NCBI GenBank assembly: GCA_003513855.1
Contig: DOTC01000035.1
Coordinates: forward strand, 1 to 5,017
From: Deltaproteobacteria bacterium
GTDB taxonomy: Bacteria > Desulfobacterota > Deferrimicrobia > Deferrimicrobiales > Deferrimicrobiaceae
Direction of reading: 5' to 3'
DNA: 5,017 bases
Shown here: in pieces, positions 1 to 5,017 of the stretch
Layout: every line of letters begins with the position of its first letter
How positions within the stretch are numbered: the first letter of the stretch is position 1
The notes under the pieces: generated by a model
What the model saw: only the letters and a program-made list of their open reading frames with translations
What the model was told of the DNA's origin: nothing
The model's database searches: none
Translations under genes and position numbers: made by a program

Positions 1-572
1 TCCGCCAGGTGCCCGGGCGAAACGAAGACCGGCTTGACGCGCGCCCTCGTCCGGACGGCGGCGCCGACGGTCTCCCCGTCCCGCGTGAGGGGGGCCGTGT
101 CCCCTTTGCGCGGCCCGGGCTCCTCATGCACCCCCACGAGCCGCTTCTTGGCGCACCCGACGCTCGGCACCGAAAGGAGGACCCCCATGTGGGAGGCGAT
201 GCCGACCCCCCGGGGGTGGGCGGCCCCGTGGCCGTCGAAGAGCATGACGTCTGGCCTGCGGGAAAGCGCGTCCCACGCGGCCAAGACCGCGGGGCCCTCG
301 CGGAAGGCGAGATATCCGGGTACGTAGGGAAAACGGACGCGGCAGACCGCCGTCCGCTCCTCGATTACGGCCCTCGACGCCAGGTCGAACACGACGATCC
401 CCGCCGCCACCACCTCCTTCGCCCCCAGGAACGTGACGTCCGCCGCCCCCACCAGCCGGACGCCGTCCAGGCGGAACGGGACGTGGCGGACCAGTGCACG
501 GATGCGCTCCTGGATCTGCCGGGCCTCCGGCAGCGAGGAGACGGAAAAGGGAAGAGCGTTACGCGGGTCCAT
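1..572 (-). CDS. nfi: Endonuclease V (deoxyinosine 3'-endonuclease), 3' end cut by window edge
   Basis: Endonuclease V recognises deaminated bases, chiefly deoxyinosine, in DNA and nicks at the second phosphodiester bond 3' of the lesion, starting alternative excision repair in the cytoplasm. Reading leftward from the ATG at 572-570, 190 codons are open to the window edge; E. coli Nfi has 223 residues, so only the C-terminal end is missing. From my memory of E. coli Nfi, the match is strong throughout: GAADVTF (residues 42-48) supplies the first catalytic Asp (D45), PYVPGYLAFREGPA (82-95) holds the wedge region and Glu (E92), FDGHGAAHPRGVGIASH (112-128) holds the second Asp (D113), and SVGCAKKRLVG (137-147) holds the conserved Lys (K142). 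A second in-frame start, TTG at 575-573, abuts the ATG. The start lies just past the terminator of the cold-shock gene upstream, whose right arm supplies the only SD-like G run. No separate promoter is obvious. Confidence 0.95.
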   Translation of the reverse strand, partial: MDPRNALPFSVSSLPEARQIQERIRALVRHVPFRLDGVRLVGAADVTFLGAKEVVAAGIVVFDLASRAVIEERTAVCRVRFPYVPGYLAFREGPAVLAAWDALSRRPDVMLFDGHGAAHPRGVGIASHMGVLLSVPSVGCAKKRLVGVHEEPGPRKGDTAPLTRDGETVGAAVRTRARVKPVFVSPGHLA

Positions 573-579
573 CAATGGA

Positions 580-609
580 AAACCCCCGGCAATTGCTCGC
601 CGGGGGTTT
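580..609 (-). terminator. Intrinsic terminator of the cold-shock gene, overlapping the nfi leader
   Basis: A perfect 11-bp inverted repeat (580-590 with 599-609, arms AAACCCCCGGC and GCCGGGGGTTT) encloses an 8-base loop. Read leftward it follows the cold-shock stop codon by 44 bases and ends in four T residues, so it looks like a rho-independent terminator with a short U tract. In the plus direction it has only three T residues. The last paired base is seven bases from the nfi ATG, so read-through RNA would have the nfi ribosome-binding region inside the stem. Confidence 0.85.
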
Positions 610-653
610 AATGTTCGGGGGGTTATTCCCCACGGGGCGCATGAGCCCGGTCC

Positions 654-857
654 TTAGATCACCTTGGTGACGTTTGCCGCCTGCGGTCCCTTGGGGCCTT
701 CTGTGATCTCGAATTCGACGCGCTCGCCCTCCTTCAACGACTTGAAGCCTTCCGCCTTGATCGCGCTGAAGTGGACGAATACATCCGGTCCGCCTTCCTG
801 GGCGATGAAGCCATACCCCTTCGCGTCGTTGAACCACTTCACGGTGCCTTGAGCCAA
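654..857 (-). CDS. Cold-shock domain protein, CspA family
   Basis: A 67-residue single cold-shock domain protein, the usual length for CspA-like proteins. These are cytoplasmic five-stranded beta barrels that bind single-stranded RNA and DNA, melt secondary structure in mRNA and influence transcription termination and translation. The sequence shows [15 protein letters not shown] at residues 4-18, containing the RNP1-type motif KGYGFI, and VFVHFSAI at 26-33 as RNP2, followed by the [13 protein letters not shown] strand and the [10 protein letters not shown] ending typical of the family. The start is TTG (857-855), chosen because the family begins MAxGTVKWFN and because AAGGAGGT lies eight bases upstream; no in-frame ATG fits. 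It has its own strong promoter and a terminator just after the gene, so it is mainly monocistronic, with nfi downstream as a possible read-through partner. Which Csp paralogue it is cannot be told. Confidence 0.97.
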   Translation of the reverse strand: MAQGTVKWFNDAKGYGFIAQEGGPDVFVHFSAIKAEGFKSLKEGERVEFEITEGPKGPQAANVTKVI

Positions 858-888
858 TTGCGTGTACCTCCTTCTTGTAATTGCGTGT
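856..888 (-). repeat. Direct repeat ACACGCAATT bracketing the cold-shock ribosome site
   Basis: The ten-base word ACACGCAATT (minus strand) occurs at 888-879 and again at 865-856, one copy on each side of the SD; the second copy runs into the TTG start codon. The repeat is exact. It could be chance, a small duplication or a site for a regulator or for Csp autoregulation; function is unknown. Confidence 0.55.
866..873 (-). promoter_or_regulatory. Shine-Dalgarno AAGGAGGT for the cold-shock gene
   Basis: AAGGAGGT, an excellent anti-SD complement, is separated from the TTG start (857-855) by eight bases. It decides the non-ATG start. Confidence 0.9.
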
Positions 889-927
889 CAAACCTGAGCA
901 AAATGCCCAAAATTTGAAACAAATGGA

Positions 928-956
928 ACTGTAACAACCGGCATACCCCCTGTCAA
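928..956 (-). promoter_or_regulatory. Sigma70-type promoter of the cold-shock gene
   Basis: On the minus strand a consensus -35 TTGACA (956-951) is followed, after exactly 17 bases, by TACAGT (933-928; four of six consensus bases). The -10 is preceded by TGT, giving an extended -10 (TGn). Transcription should start near 921, leaving a leader of about 64 bases before the TTG codon. This leader is AT-rich compared with the rest of the window and much shorter than the roughly 160-base leader of E. coli cspA, so a large cspA-type thermosensor is unlikely. Confidence 0.8.
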
Positions 957-1018
957 GCAAAGAAACATCCCGAAACCTCCCCCTGTCCCCGGGTTCAACG
1001 GGGCGGAACGGGGACTTC

Positions 1019-1039
1019 CCCCGCCGCGGGCGGGCGGGG
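1019..1039. repeat. GC inverted repeat next to the DUF1848 promoter
   Basis: CCCCGCC (1019-1025) and GGCGGGG (1033-1039) form a 7-bp perfect stem with a 7-base loop. It ends at the base before the TGG of the extended -10, where a -35 would otherwise lie. It could be an operator or a chance product of high GC. Confidence 0.35.
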
Positions 1040-1048
1040 TGGTACAAT
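1040..1048 (+). promoter_or_regulatory. Extended -10 element directly before the DUF1848 start
   Basis: TGG followed by TACAAT (1043-1048, five of six matches to TATAAT) is an extended -10. No credible -35 is seen 16-18 bases upstream. The hexamer occupies positions -12 to -7 relative to the GTG at 1055, so transcription would start at or within a base or two of the start codon, the usual geometry of a leaderless mRNA. Confidence 0.55.
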
Positions 1049-1054
1049 ACGACC

Positions 1055-1855
1055 GTGACCCCTCCCGTCATCGTCAGCGCCTCGCGCCGCACCGACGTGC
1101 CCGCCTTCCACGCGGACTGGTTTTCCGCCTGCCTGTCCCGCGGGATCGCCGAGGTCCGCAATCCCTATTCCGGCAGGCCGGCGGCCGTCTCCCTTGACCG
1201 GGAACGCGTGGCGGCATTCGTCTTCTGGACCCGGGACCCCCGGCCGTTTTTCCCCATCCTTTCGCGCATCGAGCGGGAAGGATTCCGTTCCGTCTTCCAC
1301 GTCACCGTGACGGGGCTTCCCCGGGAGATCGAGCCCTCCGTACCTCCCTTCGCGGAGGCGGTCGCCGCCTTCCGCAGGCTCTCCGGGGCGGTCGGCCCCC
1401 GGCGCGTTCTCTGGAGGTTCGACCCGATCCTCCCGGGGGAAAGCGCACCGGCCCTGGTGGCGCGGTTCGACCGGGTCTCCGCCGCCCTTGCCGGGCTCTC
1501 CTCCCGGTGCACCGTGAGCCTTGCCCACCCCTACCGGAAGAGCCTGCGGGCGACCCGCCACCTCCCGGGGATCTGGGAGCCGTCGGATTCCCTGCGGACC
1601 GGCGTGGAAGCGATCGCCGCCATCGGGCGGGCGCGGGGGTTTGCGATGCTCTCCTGCTGCTCTCTCCTCCTCGCCGAATGGGGGATCCCCCCCGGCGCCT
1701 GCGTGGACGGCGGGTATCTGGGAAGCATCTACCCCGGCGCCGACATCCCCGTCTCCCCTGCTCCGGTGCGTCCCGGCTGCCTCTGCGGGTCGTCGCGGGA
1801 CATCGGATCGTATCGGACCTGCCGGCACGGGTGCCTGTACTGCTATGCCGCGTGA
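1055..1855 (+). CDS. DUF1848 family protein with C-terminal radical-SAM-like cysteine cluster
   Basis: A 266-residue protein of the DUF1848 family (Pfam PF08902), whose function is not established. The N terminus VIVSASRRTDVPAFHADWF (residues 5-23) is the family signature, followed by the RNPYSGRP and FVFWTRDPRPFFP segments (about residues 35-70) and VLWRFDPILPGE (about 129-140). The C terminus carries CLC (242-244), then DIGSYRTC and HGCLYCYAA up to the last residue. C256, C260 and C263 form CX3CX2C, the spacing of the radical SAM 4Fe-4S site; Pfam notes this similarity for the family. Many family members, as I recall them, continue about 20-25 residues beyond YCYA with an HDPxS motif; this one stops at YCYAA. 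The start is GTG, chosen because the family motif begins three to five residues later. No Shine-Dalgarno is evident and a -10 element sits immediately upstream. The last 11 bases overlap the helicase start, so the two are probably co-translated. Confidence 0.9.
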   Translation: MTPPVIVSASRRTDVPAFHADWFSACLSRGIAEVRNPYSGRPAAVSLDRERVAAFVFWTRDPRPFFPILSRIEREGFRSVFHVTVTGLPREIEPSVPPFAEAVAAFRRLSGAVGPRRVLWRFDPILPGESAPALVARFDRVSAALAGLSSRCTVSLAHPYRKSLRATRHLPGIWEPSDSLRTGVEAIAAIGRARGFAMLSCCSLLLAEWGIPPGACVDGGYLGSIYPGADIPVSPAPVRPGCLCGSSRDIGSYRTCRHGCLYCYAA

Positions 1856-3833
1856 CGACCGGCCCGTTCCGACGAAGCGGTACACCGTCCGGGAAGTCCC
1901 GGCGTCCGCGGGGAGGATCGACTACGACGGCGTGCTCAACCCCCGGCAGCGGGAGGCGGTCCTCCACGGGGACGGTCCCCTCCTCGTCATCGCGGGGGCC
2001 GGGACGGGCAAGACCCGCACGCTCATCTACCGGGTGGCCCGCCTCGTGGAGACCGGGGTGCCGCCTCCATGCGTCCTTCTTCTCACCTTCACGCGGAGAG
2101 CATCGGAGGAGATGCTCCGGCGCGCCTCCCTCCTCCTCGACCGCAGGTGCGACCGGGTGTCCGGCGGCACGTTCCACTCCTTCGCCAACACCGTCCTGCG
2201 ACGGTACGCGGGCGCGATCGGGTTCGGCGAGAGCTTCACCATCCTCGACCGGGCCGACTCGGAGGAGCTGGTCGGGCTCCTCCGGCATGAGGTCCACGTC
2301 GCCCACAAGACGGTGCGCTTCCCGCGGAAGGAGACCCTCGCGGACCTCTTCAGCCGGGCGGTCAACCGGGGGGAGGACGTCGCGACCGCCGTGGAGAGGA
2401 CCGCGCCGCACTTCCTGTACTGCCTGGACGACATCCTCCGGATCCACATGCTTTACGGGAAGGCAAAGCGGGACCGGAACCTGATGGACTACGACGACCT
2501 CCTCGTCCACCTGGCCACCCTTCTCCGGGAGCACGGGGGGATCCGGGAGGCGGTCTCCGGGGCGTACCGGCACATCCTGGTCGACGAGTACCAGGACACG
2601 AACCGGATCCAGGCGGAGATCCTCAGGCTCCTGGCGACCGCCCACGACAACGTGATGACGGTGGGCGACGACTCCCAGAGCATCTACTCGTTCCGCGGCG
2701 CGCGGTTCCGCAACATCCTCGACTTCCCGTCGGATTTCCCCGGGACGAAGGTGGTCTACCTGGAGGAGAATTACCGCAGCGTCCAGCCGATCCTGGACGT
2801 GACCAACGAGATCATCGCCCGGGCGGCGGAGAAGTTCCCCAAGCGCCTGTTCACGACCCGGGGGGGCGGGGAGAAGCCGTCGCTTCTGTCCGCCCCGAAC
2901 GAGCGTGTACAGTCCGCCTTCGTCGCGGACCGGATCCTCGAGCTGCACGAGGAGCACGGCATCCCCCTCCGGGAGATCGCCGTCCTGTTCCGGGCCTCCT
3001 ACCTCTCCTTCGACCTCGAGCTCGAGCTCGCCAGGAGGCACATCCCGTACCGGAAGTTCGGCGGATTCAAGTTCCTGGAGACCGCGCACGTCAAGGACGT
3101 GATCGCGCATCTGCGGCTGGTCGAAAACCCGCGGGATACCTTAAGCCTCTCCCGGGCGCTGATGCTCCTTCCCGGCGTGGGGCGCAAGCGCAGCGCGGAA
3201 ATCGCCAGGCGGGCCTTCGAGGAGGCGTCGCACGGACCCGTCCTCGCCTCGCTCTCGAGCATGAAGGCGTCGGAATACGCGGGCCGGCTGTCCGGCTGCC
3301 TCCGGGAACTGATGGAGAGCCGTGCCGCGCCCGCGGAGGCGATGGCACGGGTGCTTGCCTACTACCGCCCCCTCCTGGAGGCGAAGTACGACGACTGGCC
3401 GCGGCGCCTCAAGGACCTGGAGCACCTGGAGGCCCTCTGCGCGCGCCACCGCACCCTCTCCTCCTTCCTCTCGGAGGTCACGCTCGAGCCGCCGGAGGCC
3501 TCGGTGGGGGGGATCGCGGCCCCCGAAGGGGACGACGACACCCTCACGCTGTCGACGATCCACTCCGCCAAGGGGCTGGAGTGGAAAGCCGTTTTCATCC
3601 TCTGGGTGCTGGACGGGAAGCTCCCGTTGTCGCGGGCGGCGGAGGAGGAGGAAGAGATGGAGGAGGAGCGGCGTCTTCTCTATGTCGCGGCGACCCGGGC
3701 AAAGGACGCCCTGGTCCTGACCTATCCCGTCAACATCTACGAGAGGGCGTCCGGAACGGTGCTTTCCCTGCCGTCCCGGTTCGTGGAGGAGATCCCGCCG
3801 GGGGTGCTCCCCCGGTACGCGCTGATCGAATAG
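1845..3833 (+). CDS. UvrD/Rep-type superfamily 1A DNA helicase
   Basis: A 662-residue ATP-dependent 3'-5' DNA helicase of the UvrD/PcrA/Rep group, acting in DNA repair, replication restart or removal of proteins from DNA. All motifs are present in order: Q motif LNPRQREAV (31-39), Walker A GAGTGKT (51-57), Ia TFTRRASEEM (81-90), Ib GTFHSFAN (108-115), Walker B VDEYQD (246-251), III GDDSQSIYSFRGA (274-286), IV LEENYRS (306-312), the GGFKFLETAHVKDV segment (406-419), V STIHSAKGLEW (570-580) and VI EEERRLLYVAATRAKDAL (606-623). It should therefore be active. Only 39 residues follow motif VI, so the C-terminal RNA-polymerase-binding Tudor-like extension of UvrD/PcrA is absent; in length it is nearer to Rep (673). 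The ATG at 1845 is chosen because KRYTVREV...RIDYDGVLN resembles the N terminus of a helicase subfamily I know from deltaproteobacteria; longer in-frame reading to 1521 would be antisense-like sequence within the DUF1848 gene. There is no clear SD, so translation is probably coupled to DUF1848. Exact orthology (uvrD, pcrA or rep) cannot be settled. Confidence 0.96.
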   Translation: MPRDDRPVPTKRYTVREVPASAGRIDYDGVLNPRQREAVLHGDGPLLVIAGAGTGKTRTLIYRVARLVETGVPPPCVLLLTFTRRASEEMLRRASLLLDRRCDRVSGGTFHSFANTVLRRYAGAIGFGESFTILDRADSEELVGLLRHEVHVAHKTVRFPRKETLADLFSRAVNRGEDVATAVERTAPHFLYCLDDILRIHMLYGKAKRDRNLMDYDDLLVHLATLLREHGGIREAVSGAYRHILVDEYQDTNRIQAEILRLLATAHDNVMTVGDDSQSIYSFRGARFRNILDFPSDFPGTKVVYLEENYRSVQPILDVTNEIIARAAEKFPKRLFTTRGGGEKPSLLSAPNERVQSAFVADRILELHEEHGIPLREIAVLFRASYLSFDLELELARRHIPYRKFGGFKFLETAHVKDVIAHLRLVENPRDTLSLSRALMLLPGVGRKRSAEIARRAFEEASHGPVLASLSSMKASEYAGRLSGCLRELMESRAAPAEAMARVLAYYRPLLEAKYDDWPRRLKDLEHLEALCARHRTLSSFLSEVTLEPPEASVGGIAAPEGDDDTLTLSTIHSAKGLEWKAVFILWVLDGKLPLSRAAEEEEEMEEERRLLYVAATRAKDALVLTYPVNIYERASGTVLSLPSRFVEEIPPGVLPRYALIE

Positions 3834-4004
3834 CTACGGCTTTTCCCGTTCGTCGAACACCTTCCCGCACCAGTCGCAGTGGGGCGATTCGCGGGGGATC
3901 CAGTGGAGGCACCGCGGGCACTGCTTCTCCGGCGGATGTTTCTTCTCCTCCCCGGCGTCGTCGTCCCACATCTCCTCGTCGTACTTCCAGTCGTCCCGCG
4001 GCAC
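3834..4004 (-). CDS. Small zinc-ribbon protein, 56 residues, function unknown
   Basis: A short open frame, read leftward from GTG at 4004-4002 to TAG at 3836-3834. The N-terminal third is acidic and tryptophan-rich (VPRDDWKYDEEMWDDDAGEE), followed by a lysine-containing linker and a zinc ribbon: CPRC at 29-32 and HCDWC at 42-46, giving CX2C-X10-CX2C, then GKVFDEREKP. Such small treble-clef or rubredoxin-like knuckles bind zinc and often contact nucleic acid or another protein. GGAGG at 4015-4011 lies six bases from the GTG, which supports the start; ATG at codon 12 is the alternative but would remove the acidic segment. Codon third positions are strongly G/C, as in neighbouring genes. It lies downstream of aconitase on the same strand, 96 bases away, and is convergent with the helicase, the two stop codons touching. 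I recognise the fold class but not the family. Confidence 0.75.
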   Translation of the reverse strand: MPRDDWKYDEEMWDDDAGEEKKHPPEKQCPRCLHWIPRESPHCDWCGKVFDEREKP

Positions 4005-4010
4005 GCGTCC

Positions 4011-4015
4011 CCTCC
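4011..4015 (-). promoter_or_regulatory. Shine-Dalgarno of the zinc-ribbon gene
   Basis: GGAGG (extending to GGAGGGG at 4015-4009) is six bases upstream of the GTG at 4004. It is the main evidence for this start codon. Confidence 0.65.
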
Positions 4016-4025
4016 GGTCGCAGCC

Positions 4026-4050
4026 GGCGGCCCGGGGGGACCGGGCCGCC
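4026..4050 (-). other. GC-rich hairpin between aconitase and zinc-ribbon genes
   Basis: A perfect 10-bp inverted repeat, GGCGGCCCGG (4026-4035) with CCGGGCCGCC (4041-4050), encloses a five-base loop. Neither side is followed by a T run, so it is not a standard intrinsic terminator. It could attenuate transcription out of the aconitase gene, protect the aconitase 3' end, or stabilise the 5' end of a zinc-ribbon transcript, since it sits 11 bases upstream of that gene's SD. Confidence 0.6.
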
Positions 4051-4059
4051 TCTCAGGGA

Positions 4060-4068
4060 ATCATACCA
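4060..4068 (-). promoter_or_regulatory. Possible extended -10 promoter for the zinc-ribbon gene
   Basis: On the minus strand TGG-TATGAT (4068-4060; the hexamer matches TATAAT at five of six) sits in a small AT-rich patch. No good -35 is seen at 16-18 bases. A transcript would start near 4053, placing the hairpin at 4050-4026 at its very 5' end. The call rests on one short motif and is tentative. Confidence 0.35.
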
Positions 4069-4100
4069 TCCGGAACGGCAAACCGGTCTCGGGATTCTCG

Positions 4101-5017
4101 TCAGAAGGCGCCCTTCTCCTTCGTGTAGGCGAGTCGCCCCCCGGCCAGGATGATCTCGATCTGGCGGCCGGTGAGGGTGTGCCGGGCCTCGAACTCGAAC
4201 CCCTTGGTCACGTTCCGGGCCTTGACCGTCGATCCCTTCGCGATCGCCTCCCGGATCTCCGGGATCTCGATCTCGTCTCCCTGGTCGATCCGGTCGTAGT
4301 CCGCCTCGCTGGCGAACAGGAGGGGGACGATCCCGAAGTTGATCAGGTTGGCCGAGTGGATCCGCTCGAACGACTTGGTGATGACCGCCCGGACGCCCAG
4401 GTGGCTCGGGCAGATCGCCGCGTGTTCCCGCGAGGAGCCCTGGCCGTACGACATCCCCCCGACGACGACGTTGTGGACGCCTTTTGCCTTGTTCTCGAGC
4501 GCCCGCCTGCTGAACGCCGGGTCGACCCCCTCGAAGACGAACTCGGCGTACTTTCCTATATTGGAGCGGTACTTGAGCCGGGCACCCGCGGGCATGATGT
4601 GGTCGGTGGTGATCTTGTCCCCCACTTTCAGGGACACCTCCCCCCGGATCGTCTCCGGAAGGGGGACGTTTTCCGGCGGGTTCCCGATGTTCGGCCCCCG
4701 GCGGACTTCCACCTTCGAGGCGTCCTCCGCGGGCGGCAGCACCATCGAGTCGTCCACGAGGAACTTCCTGGGCACCTTCACGTCCGGGTACTCGATCCCG
4801 AGCTCCGCGGCCACGTCCCGCGGGTCGGCCATCTCGCCCTTGAGCGCGCAGGCGGCGGCCGTCTCGGCCGAGACGAGGAAGATCCCCGCGCTCTTGGTCC
4901 CGGAGCGCCCCTCGAAGTTCCGGTTGTTCGTCCGGACCGAGACCCCCCCCGAGGGGGGCGCCTGCCCCGCCCCGATGCAGAAGCCGCAGGCGGTCTCGAG
5001 GATCCGCGCCCCGGAGC
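4101..5017 (-). CDS. acn: Aconitate hydratase, C-terminal 304 residues (5' end outside window)
   Basis: Aconitase interconverts citrate and isocitrate through cis-aconitate in the TCA cycle, using a 4Fe-4S cluster. The frame is open from the right edge to the TGA at 4103-4101. The visible part starts in the catalytic domain with ETACGFCIGAGQAPPSGG (two cluster cysteines, codons at 4988-4986 and 4979-4977), then VRTNNRNFEGRSG, a standard aconitase/isopropylmalate dehydratase signature. An internal ATG at 4832 is not the start, because conserved sequence continues upstream of it. After a linker comes the swivel domain: GDKITTDHIMPAG, YGQGSSREHAA (substrate-binding Ser-Arg loop), RAVITKSFERIHSANLINFGIVPLLF. 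The swivel domain is C-terminal and the loop reads GSSREHAA, as in mitochondrial and Aquifex-type aconitases (probably near TIGR01342) rather than AcnB, where it is N-terminal, or E. coli AcnA (GSSRDWAAKG). No terminator with a T run follows. Confidence 0.95.
   Translation of the reverse strand, partial: SGARILETACGFCIGAGQAPPSGGVSVRTNNRNFEGRSGTKSAGIFLVSAETAAACALKGEMADPRDVAAELGIEYPDVKVPRKFLVDDSMVLPPAEDASKVEVRRGPNIGNPPENVPLPETIRGEVSLKVGDKITTDHIMPAGARLKYRSNIGKYAEFVFEGVDPAFSRRALENKAKGVHNVVVGGMSYGQGSSREHAAICPSHLGVRAVITKSFERIHSANLINFGIVPLLFASEADYDRIDQGDEIEIPEIREAIAKGSTVKARNVTKGFEFEARHTLTGRQIEIILAGGRLAYTKEKGAF

Noticed and set aside
9..611. A 200-codon plus-strand frame opposite endonuclease V
   Set aside because: It has low-complexity composition and no motif, while the opposite strand matches endonuclease V residue by residue.
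886..891. A second TTGACA upstream of the cold-shock SD
   Set aside because: No -10-like hexamer lies at 16-18 bases; that position falls on the Shine-Dalgarno and start region.
559..1161. A 200-codon minus-strand frame spanning the cold-shock gene and its promoter
   Set aside because: It overlaps the cold-shock gene in a different frame, crosses its promoter and terminator, and its translation has no known domain.
1521..1844. An N-terminal extension of the helicase by 108 codons
   Set aside because: The extension lies within the DUF1848 gene in another frame, is low-complexity, and precedes the natural N terminus expected for this helicase subfamily.
1302..3110. A 602-codon open frame on the minus strand opposite DUF1848 and the helicase
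   Set aside because: Its translation is rich in Arg, Gly, Pro and Glu with no recognisable motif, and it is antisense to two genes with complete family motifs. Long antisense frames are expected at this GC content.
3642..3671. A GAG-rich short repeat
   Set aside because: It simply encodes the glutamate run before helicase motif VI and is not an independent repeat.
3581..4153. A 190-codon plus-strand frame running past the helicase stop
   Set aside because: It is out of frame with helicase motif VI and antisense to the zinc-ribbon gene. Its product is Arg/Pro/Ser-rich without motifs.
1..5017. CRISPR array, tRNA, rRNA, insertion sequence or toxin-antitoxin pair
   Set aside because: I found no spaced repeats, cloverleaf-type sequence, transposase motif or terminal inverted repeats. 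The one small gene is a zinc ribbon without a toxin-antitoxin partner.

Overview
The window is GC-rich bacterial DNA with tightly packed genes and strong third-position GC. Gene content and protein style (Aquifex/mitochondrial-type aconitase, a UvrD-like helicase with an N-terminal IDY...LN leader, a DUF1848 protein, a CspA-family protein) would suit a high-GC member of the former Deltaproteobacteria (Desulfobacterota) or a nearby phylum. That placement is an inference from general resemblance, not from a marker gene. There is no rRNA, tRNA, CRISPR array or mobile element.

Layout from left to right. Bases 1-572 (minus strand) hold the first 190 codons of endonuclease V (nfi), cut by the left edge. 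Just upstream, also on the minus strand, is a small cold-shock protein gene (654-857, TTG start). It has a strong sigma70-type promoter (928-956), a textbook Shine-Dalgarno and an intrinsic terminator (580-609) that ends only seven bases before the nfi start codon. A 197-base divergent intergenic region separates this from a plus-strand pair: a DUF1848 protein (1055-1855, GTG start, apparently leaderless) and a UvrD/Rep-type superfamily 1 helicase (1845-3833), which overlap by 11 bases. The helicase stop codon directly abuts the stop codon of a convergent 56-residue zinc-ribbon protein (3834-4004, minus). To its right, a GC-rich hairpin and a possible extended -10 element lie between it and the 3' part of an aconitase gene (4101-5017, minus), cut by the right edge.

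Functionally, two genes concern DNA maintenance (endonuclease V and the helicase), one is a nucleic-acid chaperone, one is a central-metabolism enzyme, and two (DUF1848 and the zinc ribbon) have no assigned role. The most interesting point is the translationally coupled DUF1848-helicase pair: a protein with a radical-SAM-like CX3CX2C cysteine cluster at its extreme C terminus, co-expressed with an SF1 helicase. I see no clear sign of a large new system; most of the window is ordinary housekeeping DNA, with several unusual expression signals.
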